From assembly GCA_944325175.1 (NCBI GenBank), contig CALUYZ010000003.1, forward strand, positions 62,001 to 126,000: DNA of 64,000 nucleotides, read 5' to 3'. The notes beneath the pieces are model-generated. The model saw only the letters and a list, made by a program, of their open reading frames with translations. It was not told where the DNA came from and made no database searches. The DNA is from Candidatus Gastranaerophilales bacterium (lineage in GTDB: Bacteria; Cyanobacteriota; Vampirovibrionia; Gastranaerophilales; Gastranaerophilaceae). Position numbers and translations under genes: made by a program. Below, one piece after another: positions 7,928 to 15,297 of this stretch. The number at the start of each line of letters is the position of its first letter. The stretch's first letter is position 1.

Positions 7928-9334
7928 TTGAGAATTAACAACATAACACCTGTCAGTTTTGGCTACTCCAAAAAAAGCCAAGAATATTTAGAACAAAATG
8001 CTGCCCGTATTCAAGAACCTGAATTAAGAGATGCGCTTTTATTGTGTTCTGATACTTGCAATAAAATGGAAGATGTAATTAGAGCAAATGAAAAAAAATA
8101 TGGCCCTATGTATTCCATTTCAAATTATGTCGATTTTTTTGTTGCACTGAAAGACACCTTGTTATCGCACATAGTTCTTTTATTTGATGATAGCGATAAA
8201 TATATTCAATCTGAATACAGCTATTATTCATCAGCTCTAAACAGATGTAAAAATTCTGAAGACAACTGGAGAGCAAGTGTTATAGACAGGCTTAAACTTT
8301 GGAATTCCAATCTTGGAAAAACCAAAGAAGAAATGCAAGTTGAACTTGAACAAAACAGACAATATGCAGAAATTGGCAAAGCAACCTTTATGGAAGCTTT
8401 TCAAGATACGCCCGATGATATGGCAAAAGCAACTTCAACAGATACGGCACCTGTAATTGAAACCCTTGCAAAAACTGAATTTTCACCAAAGGGCATGCAA
8501 GATGTTATGGGAATGGATTCTTTAAAAAAAGAATTAATTGAAAATATAATTGAACCTGTAAATAATCCGCAACAAGCAAAGCTTGATTTTGAAGAATACG
8601 GCAAAAGAATTCCTTCAGGTATATTGCTATATGGACCTCCGGGGTGCGGTAAAACATACATAATCGAAGCTCTTGCAGCAGAAACCGACAGTAAAGTTTA
8701 CGTTATAAATAGCGGCAATACGGGTTCAAAATATGTAAATCAAACTGCAAATAATATTAAAAATGCCTTTGATACGGTATTTACGGAAGGCGATAAATCA
8801 GAAAAACCTGTTTTTATATTTATGGATGAAATTGACGCTATGACATCAAACAGGGATGAATCAAGCAACGGCGAAGATACAAAAGCTGTTGCAACACTTT
8901 TGAAATGCATAGAAAGTGCCAAAGCTCATAATACAATCGTTATAGGCGCAACAAACAAATACGATTTAATGGACCCTGCAATCAGGCGCCGTTTTGATAT
9001 GAAAAGATATGTTGGTTTGCCTGAGCAAGAACACAGAGAGGCGTTAATCAGGAATAATTTATCTGCAAAAACAAAAGGTAAAAAAATTCTTGGCGAAGAT
9101 GAAAAAATTAAATCTATTGCACAATCGCTTCAAGGATATTCTTCAAGCAGCATAAATATAATAGCAAATTTAGCCGCTTTAAATGCGCTTGATAGAGGAA
9201 GAGCAGACATAGATATTTGTGATTTTAAAAAGGCAATAGAAACAACCGGTGAAGAAAAAATTGATGAAAAACCTTATAAACCTATGGCGAAAAAAGATAA
9301 AATAGGTTTTGCCACAAGTTTTTTCAATGATTAA
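7928..9334 (+). CDS. AAA+ ATPase with lineage N-terminal motif
   Basis: 468 residues, starting at a TTG preceded by GAAGGA about 10 bases upstream. Residues 1-12 read MRINNITPVSFG, a leader also seen in variants at 46276 and 33233. A helical region (about 15-180) precedes one AAA+ module of the FtsH/p97 clade: Walker A GPPGCGKT at 236-243, Walker B FIFMDEID ending at about 303, sensor-1 Asn in GATNKYD, and arginine fingers RRR at 353-355. No HEXXH or other protease domain follows, so it is an ATPase without its own peptidase. Its substrate is unknown. Confidence 0.85.
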   Translation: MRINNITPVSFGYSKKSQEYLEQNAARIQEPELRDALLLCSDTCNKMEDVIRANEKKYGPMYSISNYVDFFVALKDTLLSHIVLLFDDSDKYIQSEYSYYSSALNRCKNSEDNWRASVIDRLKLWNSNLGKTKEEMQVELEQNRQYAEIGKATFMEAFQDTPDDMAKATSTDTAPVIETLAKTEFSPKGMQDVMGMDSLKKELIENIIEPVNNPQQAKLDFEEYGKRIPSGILLYGPPGCGKTYIIEALAAETDSKVYVINSGNTGSKYVNQTANNIKNAFDTVFTEGDKSEKPVFIFMDEIDAMTSNRDESSNGEDTKAVATLLKCIESAKAHNTIVIGATNKYDLMDPAIRRRFDMKRYVGLPEQEHREALIRNNLSAKTKGKKILGEDEKIKSIAQSLQGYSSSSINIIANLAALNALDRGRADIDICDFKKAIETTGEEKIDEKPYKPMAKKDKIGFATSFFND

Positions 9335-9403
9335 TAAAATGTAAATCAGTCAAATGAAGTAAAAATATCTAAAAAAACAAACTTTACGGTTGATTTTATT
9401 ACC

Positions 9404-9616
9404 ATGCTCATCATGCATAATAGCAATATTATGAACACAAACGAGAAATGTCTCATCAAATATTTATCATTCGGGAAATACGAACAAGGTGTGGATACTC
9501 ACTCATTGATTAAGTTTTTAATTAATCATGACATTAAGTTTTCATTCAACGAGCTAAACCCTGTTTGTAACATTATTGACGAATTGGAATTTTTTGAAAA
9601 TATCAATTATAATTAA
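9404..9616 (+). CDS. Hypothetical small protein
   Basis: An open frame of 70 codons from 9404, or 61 from the ATG at 9431 (MNTNEKCLIKYLSF). It lies alone between the AAA+ ATPase and the CHASE2-GGDEF gene, 5 bases before the latter, suggesting translational coupling. No known domain is recognised. Residue composition looks like a real soluble protein, but there is no clear Shine-Dalgarno, so confidence is moderate. Confidence 0.5.
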   Translation: MLIMHNSNIMNTNEKCLIKYLSFGKYEQGVDTHSLIKFLINHDIKFSFNELNPVCNIIDELEFFENINYN

Positions 9617-9621
9617 TTCTT

Positions 9622-11424
9622 ATGAAGGAAAAATTTTTAAAAAATATTTTTTTTCTAATAGCTGTCACATTTGTTATAGCTTTTCTTGTTTTTCTTTTTA
9701 AATTATTCAACATCTGGAATTTTTTACTTGAAATTGAAAATAAAACATTTGATTTTCGTCAACAAATAATTTCACAGTATAAAAAATCAGATAAAGATAT
9801 TGTGATTTTAGCAGTTGATGATTCAAGCTACGAATACATTGTTTCAACTTATGGCGCTTGGCCTGCCCCCAGAGATTTTTGGGCACATATTTCAAATGGT
9901 ATTGAACAAGCAAAACCAAGGGCGATTGTATATGATCTTTTGTTTGTTCAGAATTTTAAAGTTTTCGGCAACAGTGATAAAAAGCTGACAGATACCGTTA
10001 ATAATAATGATAATATTTATGTTTCAATGACATTTGATTCAAGACCAAAAGAAGTAAGAAAACCAATCGAGCTTCCAAAATCTTTAGAAACAAACATTAA
10101 CGGTAATTTTGAATTTTTAAAAAAAGCACCTCTTGTAAATAAAACAAATGTAATGGGAATTTTACCGGATTTATTAAACGGAACAGATAATATAGGTTTT
10201 ATTAACGTTGCAAGAGATAAAGACGGAATTTTAAGAACAAGTATTCCTTTATTTGTTTATAAAGATAAATTCTATAAGCATCTGGATTTTCTTTTGGCAC
10301 TTGATATTTTGGGATTGGATTCTAAAAATTTAACCATAGATAAAAACCGTGCAATCAAGCTTGCTGACGGCAGAAAAATCCCCCTAAATGAAGATGGCAG
10401 ATGCTATCTCAACTGGTATGGCGAGCAAGAATCTTTTAAATATATTCCTCTTTGGGAAGCTGACAAGGCAATTAAAGAAAATAATATAAACTATTTGAAT
10501 TCAACATTTAACAATAAAATTATTTTTGTTGGTGTAACAACAACAAGTTTGAACGATATTAAATCTACCCCAACGTCCAGAATGTTTGCAGGTGTTGAAA
10601 CCCATGCAACTTTTTTAAACAATATTTTTGATAATAATTTGATTAAAAAAACAAGCAATTTGTTTGATATAATTGCAACAATAATATTAACTCTTTTAAC
10701 CGCTTTTATTGTTGTGAAATCAAAAAATGTGCCTTACGCAATTTTGGGTGTAATTGCACTTATAATAATTTATTCAATTTTAACAATACTTATAATGCAC
10801 TTTTTAAATCTGTGGGTTGGGCTTGTTTTACCTTTGGTTTGTTCAATCGGTACGGTTACCGGATGTTATGCAATTAAGTATATTGTAACCTCAAGAGATT
10901 ATGAACATACTTATAAATTGGCTGTTACAGACGGTTTAACAGATATGTACAACCACAGATATTTTCAAGAGCAAATGAAGTTAAATATAGATAATGCAAA
11001 AAGATACAATACGCCTTTTTCTTTAATTATGGTTGATATTGACTTCTTTAAAAAATTTAACGATAAATACGGTCATCAATCAGGCGACGCTGTTTTAAGA
11101 CAAGTGGCTCAAACAATTAAGAAAAATATAAGGTCAACTGATATTCCTTGCAGATACGGCGGCGAAGAAATGAGTGTTATTTTGTCTAACACTAAAAAAG
11201 AAGAAGCTTATATCGTTGCTCAAAAAATATGCGAAGCTGTCAGAAATAAAGAATTTGAACTTGCAACGGGTGATTGGACCCATGTTACAATTAGCTTAGG
11301 AGTTGCAAGCGCGCCTTTTGATTCTGATTCTGTTCAAGGGCTTATAGAATATGCCGATAAATGTCTTTATATTGCAAAAGAAAACGGAAGAAATCAGGTT
11401 GTTTCAAAAATTGAAAATAACTAA
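9622..11424 (+). CDS. CHASE2-GGDEF membrane diguanylate cyclase
   Basis: 600 residues. A first transmembrane helix (about 8-30) is followed by an extracytoplasmic CHASE2 sensor domain (about 35-330; hallmarks IVILAVDDSSYEY and the GVTTTSLNDI region), then three helices (about 345-420) and a cytoplasmic GGDEF domain. The active-site motif is GGEEM at 513-517, with Met replacing the usual Phe. The RxxD inhibitory site (RSTD, 504-507) sits five residues before it, implying product inhibition by c-di-GMP. It should synthesise c-di-GMP in response to an external signal. Its stop overlaps the convergent gene by 4 bases. Confidence 0.92.
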   Translation: MKEKFLKNIFFLIAVTFVIAFLVFLFKLFNIWNFLLEIENKTFDFRQQIISQYKKSDKDIVILAVDDSSYEYIVSTYGAWPAPRDFWAHISNGIEQAKPRAIVYDLLFVQNFKVFGNSDKKLTDTVNNNDNIYVSMTFDSRPKEVRKPIELPKSLETNINGNFEFLKKAPLVNKTNVMGILPDLLNGTDNIGFINVARDKDGILRTSIPLFVYKDKFYKHLDFLLALDILGLDSKNLTIDKNRAIKLADGRKIPLNEDGRCYLNWYGEQESFKYIPLWEADKAIKENNINYLNSTFNNKIIFVGVTTTSLNDIKSTPTSRMFAGVETHATFLNNIFDNNLIKKTSNLFDIIATIILTLLTAFIVVKSKNVPYAILGVIALIIIYSILTILIMHFLNLWVGLVLPLVCSIGTVTGCYAIKYIVTSRDYEHTYKLAVTDGLTDMYNHRYFQEQMKLNIDNAKRYNTPFSLIMVDIDFFKKFNDKYGHQSGDAVLRQVAQTIKKNIRSTDIPCRYGGEEMSVILSNTKKEEAYIVAQKICEAVRNKEFELATGDWTHVTISLGVASAPFDSDSVQGLIEYADKCLYIAKENGRNQVVSKIENN

Positions 11425-11849
11425 GCCTCTGTGGTTAAAAATTTAGCTTGCCTTGGTAAAAACATTTTCTCATTGCTCATTTTGTTATCTTTTTTTTCAA
11501 AATCCTTATTTTCAACCCAAATTTCAAAGTCAAAATTCTTTTGCTCTTGAATTATTTCTTCTTTAACTTCAATCGCATAATTTATATCTACAAAATTCAG
11601 CTTTTCATATTTTTCAATGTAAAAATCGCTTTCGCCGCAATTTGTACAAAATTTATCTTCGGGAATAATGTTTCCAAACTCTTTTTTGGCTGTCCTTTTT
11701 ATTTGACAATGTGAACATCTTACTATGTAATAGCTTTTTTTTAAATATTTACCGCACCTTGGACAATAACCTTCGTTTGAATATAAAAGAGCGCCAATGT
11801 GTCTGCATTTAAACAAATTTTTAATTATTTCTTTTAGTTGAATTTTCAT
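11421..11849 (-). CDS. Zinc-ribbon hypothetical protein
   Basis: 142 residues. Three cysteine knuckles are visible: CPRCGKYLKKSYYIVRC-SHC and FCTNCGES, i.e. CxxC...CxxC...CxxC, which would bind one or two zinc ions. The C-terminal half is charged and low in complexity, without recognised domains. It converges on the GGDEF gene (4-base overlap of the ends). I do not recognise a family; a nucleic-acid- or protein-binding role is only suggested by the zinc ribbons. Confidence 0.65.
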   Translation of the reverse strand: MKIQLKEIIKNLFKCRHIGALLYSNEGYCPRCGKYLKKSYYIVRCSHCQIKRTAKKEFGNIIPEDKFCTNCGESDFYIEKYEKLNFVDINYAIEVKEEIIQEQKNFDFEIWVENKDFEKKDNKMSNEKMFLPRQAKFLTTEA

Positions 11850-11872
11850 ATCAGATATTTAATTTTTTAATT

Positions 11873-12387
11873 AAAAAAGTCAAAATTAAACATCTATATT
11901 GCCATAATAGTCGTCATCATCTGCAATTTCATATTCATCATCATCAGATAAAATATCGTTTTGTTTGTTTATTTGAATTTTATATGGTTTATATTCTTCG
12001 TATTCTTCTTCTCTTATTTCATCTTCATCAATGGTTTTATTATCTTGTTTGACAAATGAATCTTTAACTTCATCTTTGTTTTTTGTTTTAATAAATCTTG
12101 TAATTGCACCAAAAAACTTCTTTTTTGTTAAAAAAAGTCAAAATTAAACATCTATATTGCCATAATAGTCGTCATCATCTGCAATTTCATATTCATCATC
12201 ATCAGATAAAATATCGTTTTGTTTGTTTATTTGAATTTTATATGGTTTATATTCTTCGTATTCTTCTTCTCTTATTTCATCTTCATCAATGGTTTTATTA
12301 TCTTGTTTGACAAATGAATCTTTAACTTCATCTTTATTTTTTGTTTTAATAAATCTTGAAATTGCACCAAAAAACTTCTTTTTTGTT
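11873..12387. repeat. 258-bp tandem direct duplication
   Basis: Two adjacent copies, about 11873-12129 and 12130-12387, match except for two substitutions. Copy 2 is the 3' part of the gene at 12144-12605; copy 1 is the non-coding remnant. The period is a multiple of three. Similar gene-end duplications occur at 24041 and 54571. Confidence 0.9.
11886..12129 (-). pseudogene. Truncated duplicate of the acidic protein gene 3' end
   Basis: This stretch repeats the last ~80 codons and stop of the gene at 12144-12605 with a period of exactly 258 bases. Only two differences are seen (12078 versus 12336, 12101 versus 12359): one synonymous, one Ser to Thr. It lacks a start codon and begins directly after the intact gene, so it should not be translated independently. 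Both differences lie near the gene-upstream edge; the remaining ~190 bases are identical. Confidence 0.8.
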
Positions 12388-12605
12388 TTTTTATCAGTAT
12401 TGTTTTCAGATTTTACAAAGGAATCTTCAGGTTGTTCTTCTAAAAATACGGAATTGTCTTCTTCGTTGTTGTTATCCTTTCCTTTTCTTTTGCGCATATT
12501 CATATAGCCTGTGTTGCCGCCACCGCCACCGTCTTTTCCGAGGTTTTGGGAACTTTGCACCATAGGTTGGTTATTTGAAGGGCCGTTTATGTTAAAAGAA
12601 GACAT
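12144..12605 (-). CDS. Acidic low-complexity hypothetical protein
   Basis: 153 residues, no recognised domain. Order: polar N-terminus with a glycine run (GGGGG near 27), a basic patch (MRKRKGK), an amphipathic basic segment (KKKFFGAISRFIKTK, about 76-90) and a very acidic tail ending in ADDDDYYGNIDV. An internal near-repeat DSFVKSEN/DSFVKQDN brackets the basic segment. The 3' end is duplicated downstream. A 12-bp inverted repeat lies 30-80 bases upstream. Probably a disordered, lineage-specific protein. Confidence 0.7.
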   Translation of the reverse strand: MSSFNINGPSNNQPMVQSSQNLGKDGGGGGNTGYMNMRKRKGKDNNNEEDNSVFLEEQPEDSFVKSENNTDKKTKKKFFGAISRFIKTKNKDEVKDSFVKQDNKTIDEDEIREEEYEEYKPYKIQINKQNDILSDDDEYEIADDDDYYGNIDV

Positions 12606-12636
12606 ATTATATTCCCTTATAAGTTAAATTAACCTA

Positions 12637-12682
12637 TTTTGATTATAATATTTAGGGGAATTTATAGAAGTTATAATCAAAA
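12637..12682. promoter_or_regulatory. Perfect 12-bp inverted repeat upstream of acidic protein gene
   Basis: TTTTGATTATAA at 12637-12648 is mirrored exactly by TTATAATCAAAA at 12671-12682, with 22 bases between. It lies between the pdxA-family stop and the start of the acidic-protein gene, both on the minus strand. On that strand the arm nearest the gene contains TATAAT, so the repeat could be an operator over the promoter. No T-run follows that would make it a terminator. Confidence 0.4.
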
Positions 12683-12706
12683 ATATACACTATATAACGG
12701 ATGAAA

Positions 12707-13597
12707 TTATATTAACTTTAAAATAACCTTTATGGCGTCAACCATGCCGTCAAAATTTGCAATATTTTTGCCTTTAATATCATAAGCTGTGCCTGATGAG
12801 GGGGATGTTCTTATAATGCTAAGCCCTATTGTTGTGTTAACGGCATCATTCCCTGTTAGCGCCTTAACGGCACACAAACCCTGATCATGGTACATTGCAA
12901 CGTATGCATCATAATCTTGTTTTTTATCTTGAAGATATTTTTTGCCGGCATTAGAAAAAAGCCCGTCAGCACTATATGGACCGTATGCAAAAATACCAAG
13001 CGAATTTAGCGAATTAACCGCAGGAATTATTGTATCTATTTCTTCATGACCCAAAATGCCGTTTTCGCCCGCATGGGGGTTAAGCGCACAAAGGGCAATT
13101 TTTGGATATTGAATATTGCATTTTTCTTTTAGAAATTTATTTAGCCTTTGAACTTTTTGAATAATCATATCTTTAGTTATTTCAATATTTTTTAACGGCA
13201 CATGTCTTGTTAAAAGCATTACCCTTAATTCTTTTGCAATAAAAAGCATTTCTGCCTTTTCATTTTCGTTATCAGATAACAGCTTTTCAAGAATTTCTGT
13301 TTGCCCTGAATAATGATAGCCTGATTTATTCAGTTGTTCTTTTGAAACAGGCGCAGTTACTATGCCTTGAATTTGCCCTAACCGTGCAAGGTCTGCTGCT
13401 GTTCTTAAACATTCAAAACAATATTTGCCAATATCTTTTTGATTAAGCTCAATAGTTTCATATCCTAAGCCTAAGTTTTTTCCTATGATTACAATTTTAT
13501 CTACAGGCGGTCTTAATTCTAAAAGAGCCTTATATGTTATTTCTTCCCCAATTCCAAGCGGGTCGCCTGTTGTTATAGCTATTTTATTTTTGTTCAT
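12707..13597 (-). CDS. pdxA: PdxA-family 4-phosphate dehydrogenase (possibly threonate/erythronate type)
   Basis: 296 residues. N-terminal GDPLGIGEE, central LTRHVPL, ALNPHAGENG and C-terminal MYHDQGL and TSPSSGTAYDI are PdxA-family motifs with the metal-binding histidines. PdxA oxidises 4-phosphohydroxythreonine in vitamin B6 synthesis. However, the gene overlaps by 14 bases a DUF1537 sugar-acid kinase, and that pairing is the hallmark of PdxA2, which oxidises D-threonate or D-erythronate 4-phosphate to dihydroxyacetone phosphate. I think the catabolic role is at least as likely. Sequence alone cannot separate the two. Confidence 0.88.
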   Translation of the reverse strand: MNKNKIAITTGDPLGIGEEITYKALLELRPPVDKIVIIGKNLGLGYETIELNQKDIGKYCFECLRTAADLARLGQIQGIVTAPVSKEQLNKSGYHYSGQTEILEKLLSDNENEKAEMLFIAKELRVMLLTRHVPLKNIEITKDMIIQKVQRLNKFLKEKCNIQYPKIALCALNPHAGENGILGHEEIDTIIPAVNSLNSLGIFAYGPYSADGLFSNAGKKYLQDKKQDYDAYVAMYHDQGLCAVKALTGNDAVNTTIGLSIIRTSPSSGTAYDIKGKNIANFDGMVDAIKVILKLI

Positions 13598-14900
13598 GGT
13601 TTTTGAAATAGTTAATTATATCCACTAAAGCTGTAATTGAACCCATATTTCCTGATTTTGTAACAATAAAGCCGGCGTTTGAATCCATACAAAGTGAAAT
13701 TGCAGGCAAAATGCTGTCTGTAACTTGCAGATAACCGCAATTTAATATATTTGTACATTTATAAGATGTTTCGCCGCCTATTGTGATTAAAATACATTCT
13801 GCTTTATTTTTTACATTTAATGAAATATTAGCTAAATAATCGGTTATCATAGATGCTAACGCCTCTTTTGTAATGCCTTCGTCAATAAGGAGCTCTTTGC
13901 CTTTTTCTTCAAGCATTTCTTCTTCAATTTTAGAAACATGCGCAACTACGATGTTACTTTTGCCGAAATTTTGTACAATTCTATCCGCCATTATTGCATA
14001 ATCATTGGATAAAATATCTTGCAATTTTAAATCAATACAATAAACATTATTTATATCATCGTCCAATAACAGCTTATTTATTTGCGCTGTTGTCATAGAA
14101 TTTTTTGAACCGGATAAAATAAGTTTTGGTAATTTTGGAATAACTTTTTGAACCGGCGGTTTGTTGTTTTCAGGTAACCAAACATTGCCCAAAGCGTTTG
14201 CAAGACCGGCAGAGCCAACCGGCAAAATATTGAACTGACTTTTTGTAATAGCCAGCACGATTTGTTCTAAATCAATGGCAGAAACTGCATCAACCACAAT
14301 CAATTTTTTACCTTGAGATACAAGTTCGTTTAATTTTGTTGTAATTGGTCCTGCGCCTTTTGCTACAATGTTTAATTGAATTGTTGCAATGGTGTCGTAT
14401 AAATTTTCATTAACTTTTTTCTTTAAGATATCAGGAATGTATGAATCATAAATAGGAGCGTATGAATCTCTTGCTGCATCGGTTCTTTCTATTGGCACGC
14501 CTTTTAGTAATTGATAGCCGCCTATTGTAATTCTTCCTTCTCTGATAAAAGCGGGCGCAATAACCGCTGCATCGTATCCTATGGCATCAAGCATGGCTAA
14601 GGTTTCAACGGCAATATTTCCCCTTAATGTTGAATCAATTTTTTTATAGAAATATTCGACAGAAAAGTTATCTTTCAGTTTTCTTGCGCTTTCCCAAACT
14701 TTTTTGGCAGCAGTTTTTGCATCTATATTTCTTGTTTCTGTCGTTAGCGCAAACGTGCCTACATTGGGATGATTTTGAATAATTTCATCCGTATCGAAAA
14801 CAATTTCTGTATTTGAACCTTTTATAAAAAATTGAAGTGCTGTATCATTTGCACCTGTTAAATCATCGGCAATAATGCCAATGGTGCCTGTTATAGCCAT
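13584..14900 (-). CDS. Four-carbon acid sugar kinase family protein (DUF1537)
   Basis: 438 residues. N-terminus GIIADDLTGANDTALQF is the family's (A/I)DDxTGA signature, and the C-terminal half has the nucleotide-binding GGETSYK and GFIVTKSGNMG. Family members (DtnK, DenK, OtnK) phosphorylate D-threonate, D-erythronate or oxo-tetronates. It is followed by and overlaps the pdxA-family gene, giving a kinase-dehydrogenase pair to dihydroxyacetone phosphate. It starts 3 bases after the ssb stop, so all three are probably one transcript. The exact substrate cannot be read from the sequence. Confidence 0.85.
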   Translation of the reverse strand: MAITGTIGIIADDLTGANDTALQFFIKGSNTEIVFDTDEIIQNHPNVGTFALTTETRNIDAKTAAKKVWESARKLKDNFSVEYFYKKIDSTLRGNIAVETLAMLDAIGYDAAVIAPAFIREGRITIGGYQLLKGVPIERTDAARDSYAPIYDSYIPDILKKKVNENLYDTIATIQLNIVAKGAGPITTKLNELVSQGKKLIVVDAVSAIDLEQIVLAITKSQFNILPVGSAGLANALGNVWLPENNKPPVQKVIPKLPKLILSGSKNSMTTAQINKLLLDDDINNVYCIDLKLQDILSNDYAIMADRIVQNFGKSNIVVAHVSKIEEEMLEEKGKELLIDEGITKEALASMITDYLANISLNVKNKAECILITIGGETSYKCTNILNCGYLQVTDSILPAISLCMDSNAGFIVTKSGNMGSITALVDIINYFKNHEQK

Positions 14901-14903
14901 ATA

Positions 14904-15233
14904 CTAATTCTCTTCTCTTTTAGAACCCATTAATCTGATGTTGGTGCATCTGATTAAGTATCTTTCAAGTGTTTCGCCGTCAGGTGTTGTCCATTTGCTT
15001 GAGGCTAATCTGCCTTCAATGCCCACAAGTGAACCTTTTTTAACCCATTCGCCGGCAAATTCTGCCTGTTTGTCCCAAATTTCTATATTAAACCAGTCGG
15101 TAACTTCCTCTTTTGCTTTTGAATCCCACCTGTTAACGGCAACTGAAAAAGTAACTTTCACTTTGCCTGAATCAAAATATTTCATTTCGGGTGCTTGACC
15201 CACTCTGCCAACTACTACTACGGAATTTACCAT
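14904..15233 (-). CDS. ssb: Single-stranded DNA-binding protein
   Basis: 109 residues, one OB fold. It starts MVNSVVVVGRVGQAPEMKYF and continues with the VKVTFSVAVNRW and WFNIEIWDKQAE strands typical of Ssb. It lacks the acidic C-terminal tail (DDDIPF) of classical Ssb that recruits repair proteins; it ends SKREEN. This short form with GRVGQxPExKYF resembles cyanobacterial Ssb as I recall it. AGGAAGAGG lies upstream of the ATG. It is first in a probable operon with the sugar-acid kinase. Confidence 0.92.
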   Translation of the reverse strand: MVNSVVVVGRVGQAPEMKYFDSGKVKVTFSVAVNRWDSKAKEEVTDWFNIEIWDKQAEFAGEWVKKGSLVGIEGRLASSKWTTPDGETLERYLIRCTNIRLMGSKREEN

Positions 15234-15297
15234 CTAAAAAACCTCTTCCTTATTATTTATAATAAGATTATATTATCAAAAAAAGCCGCATGCAAAT

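Noticed and set aside
11873-12387. Attachment-site duplication left by an integrated element
   Set aside because: The copies abut directly with no cargo, integrase or inverted ends. An assembly artefact cannot be excluded.
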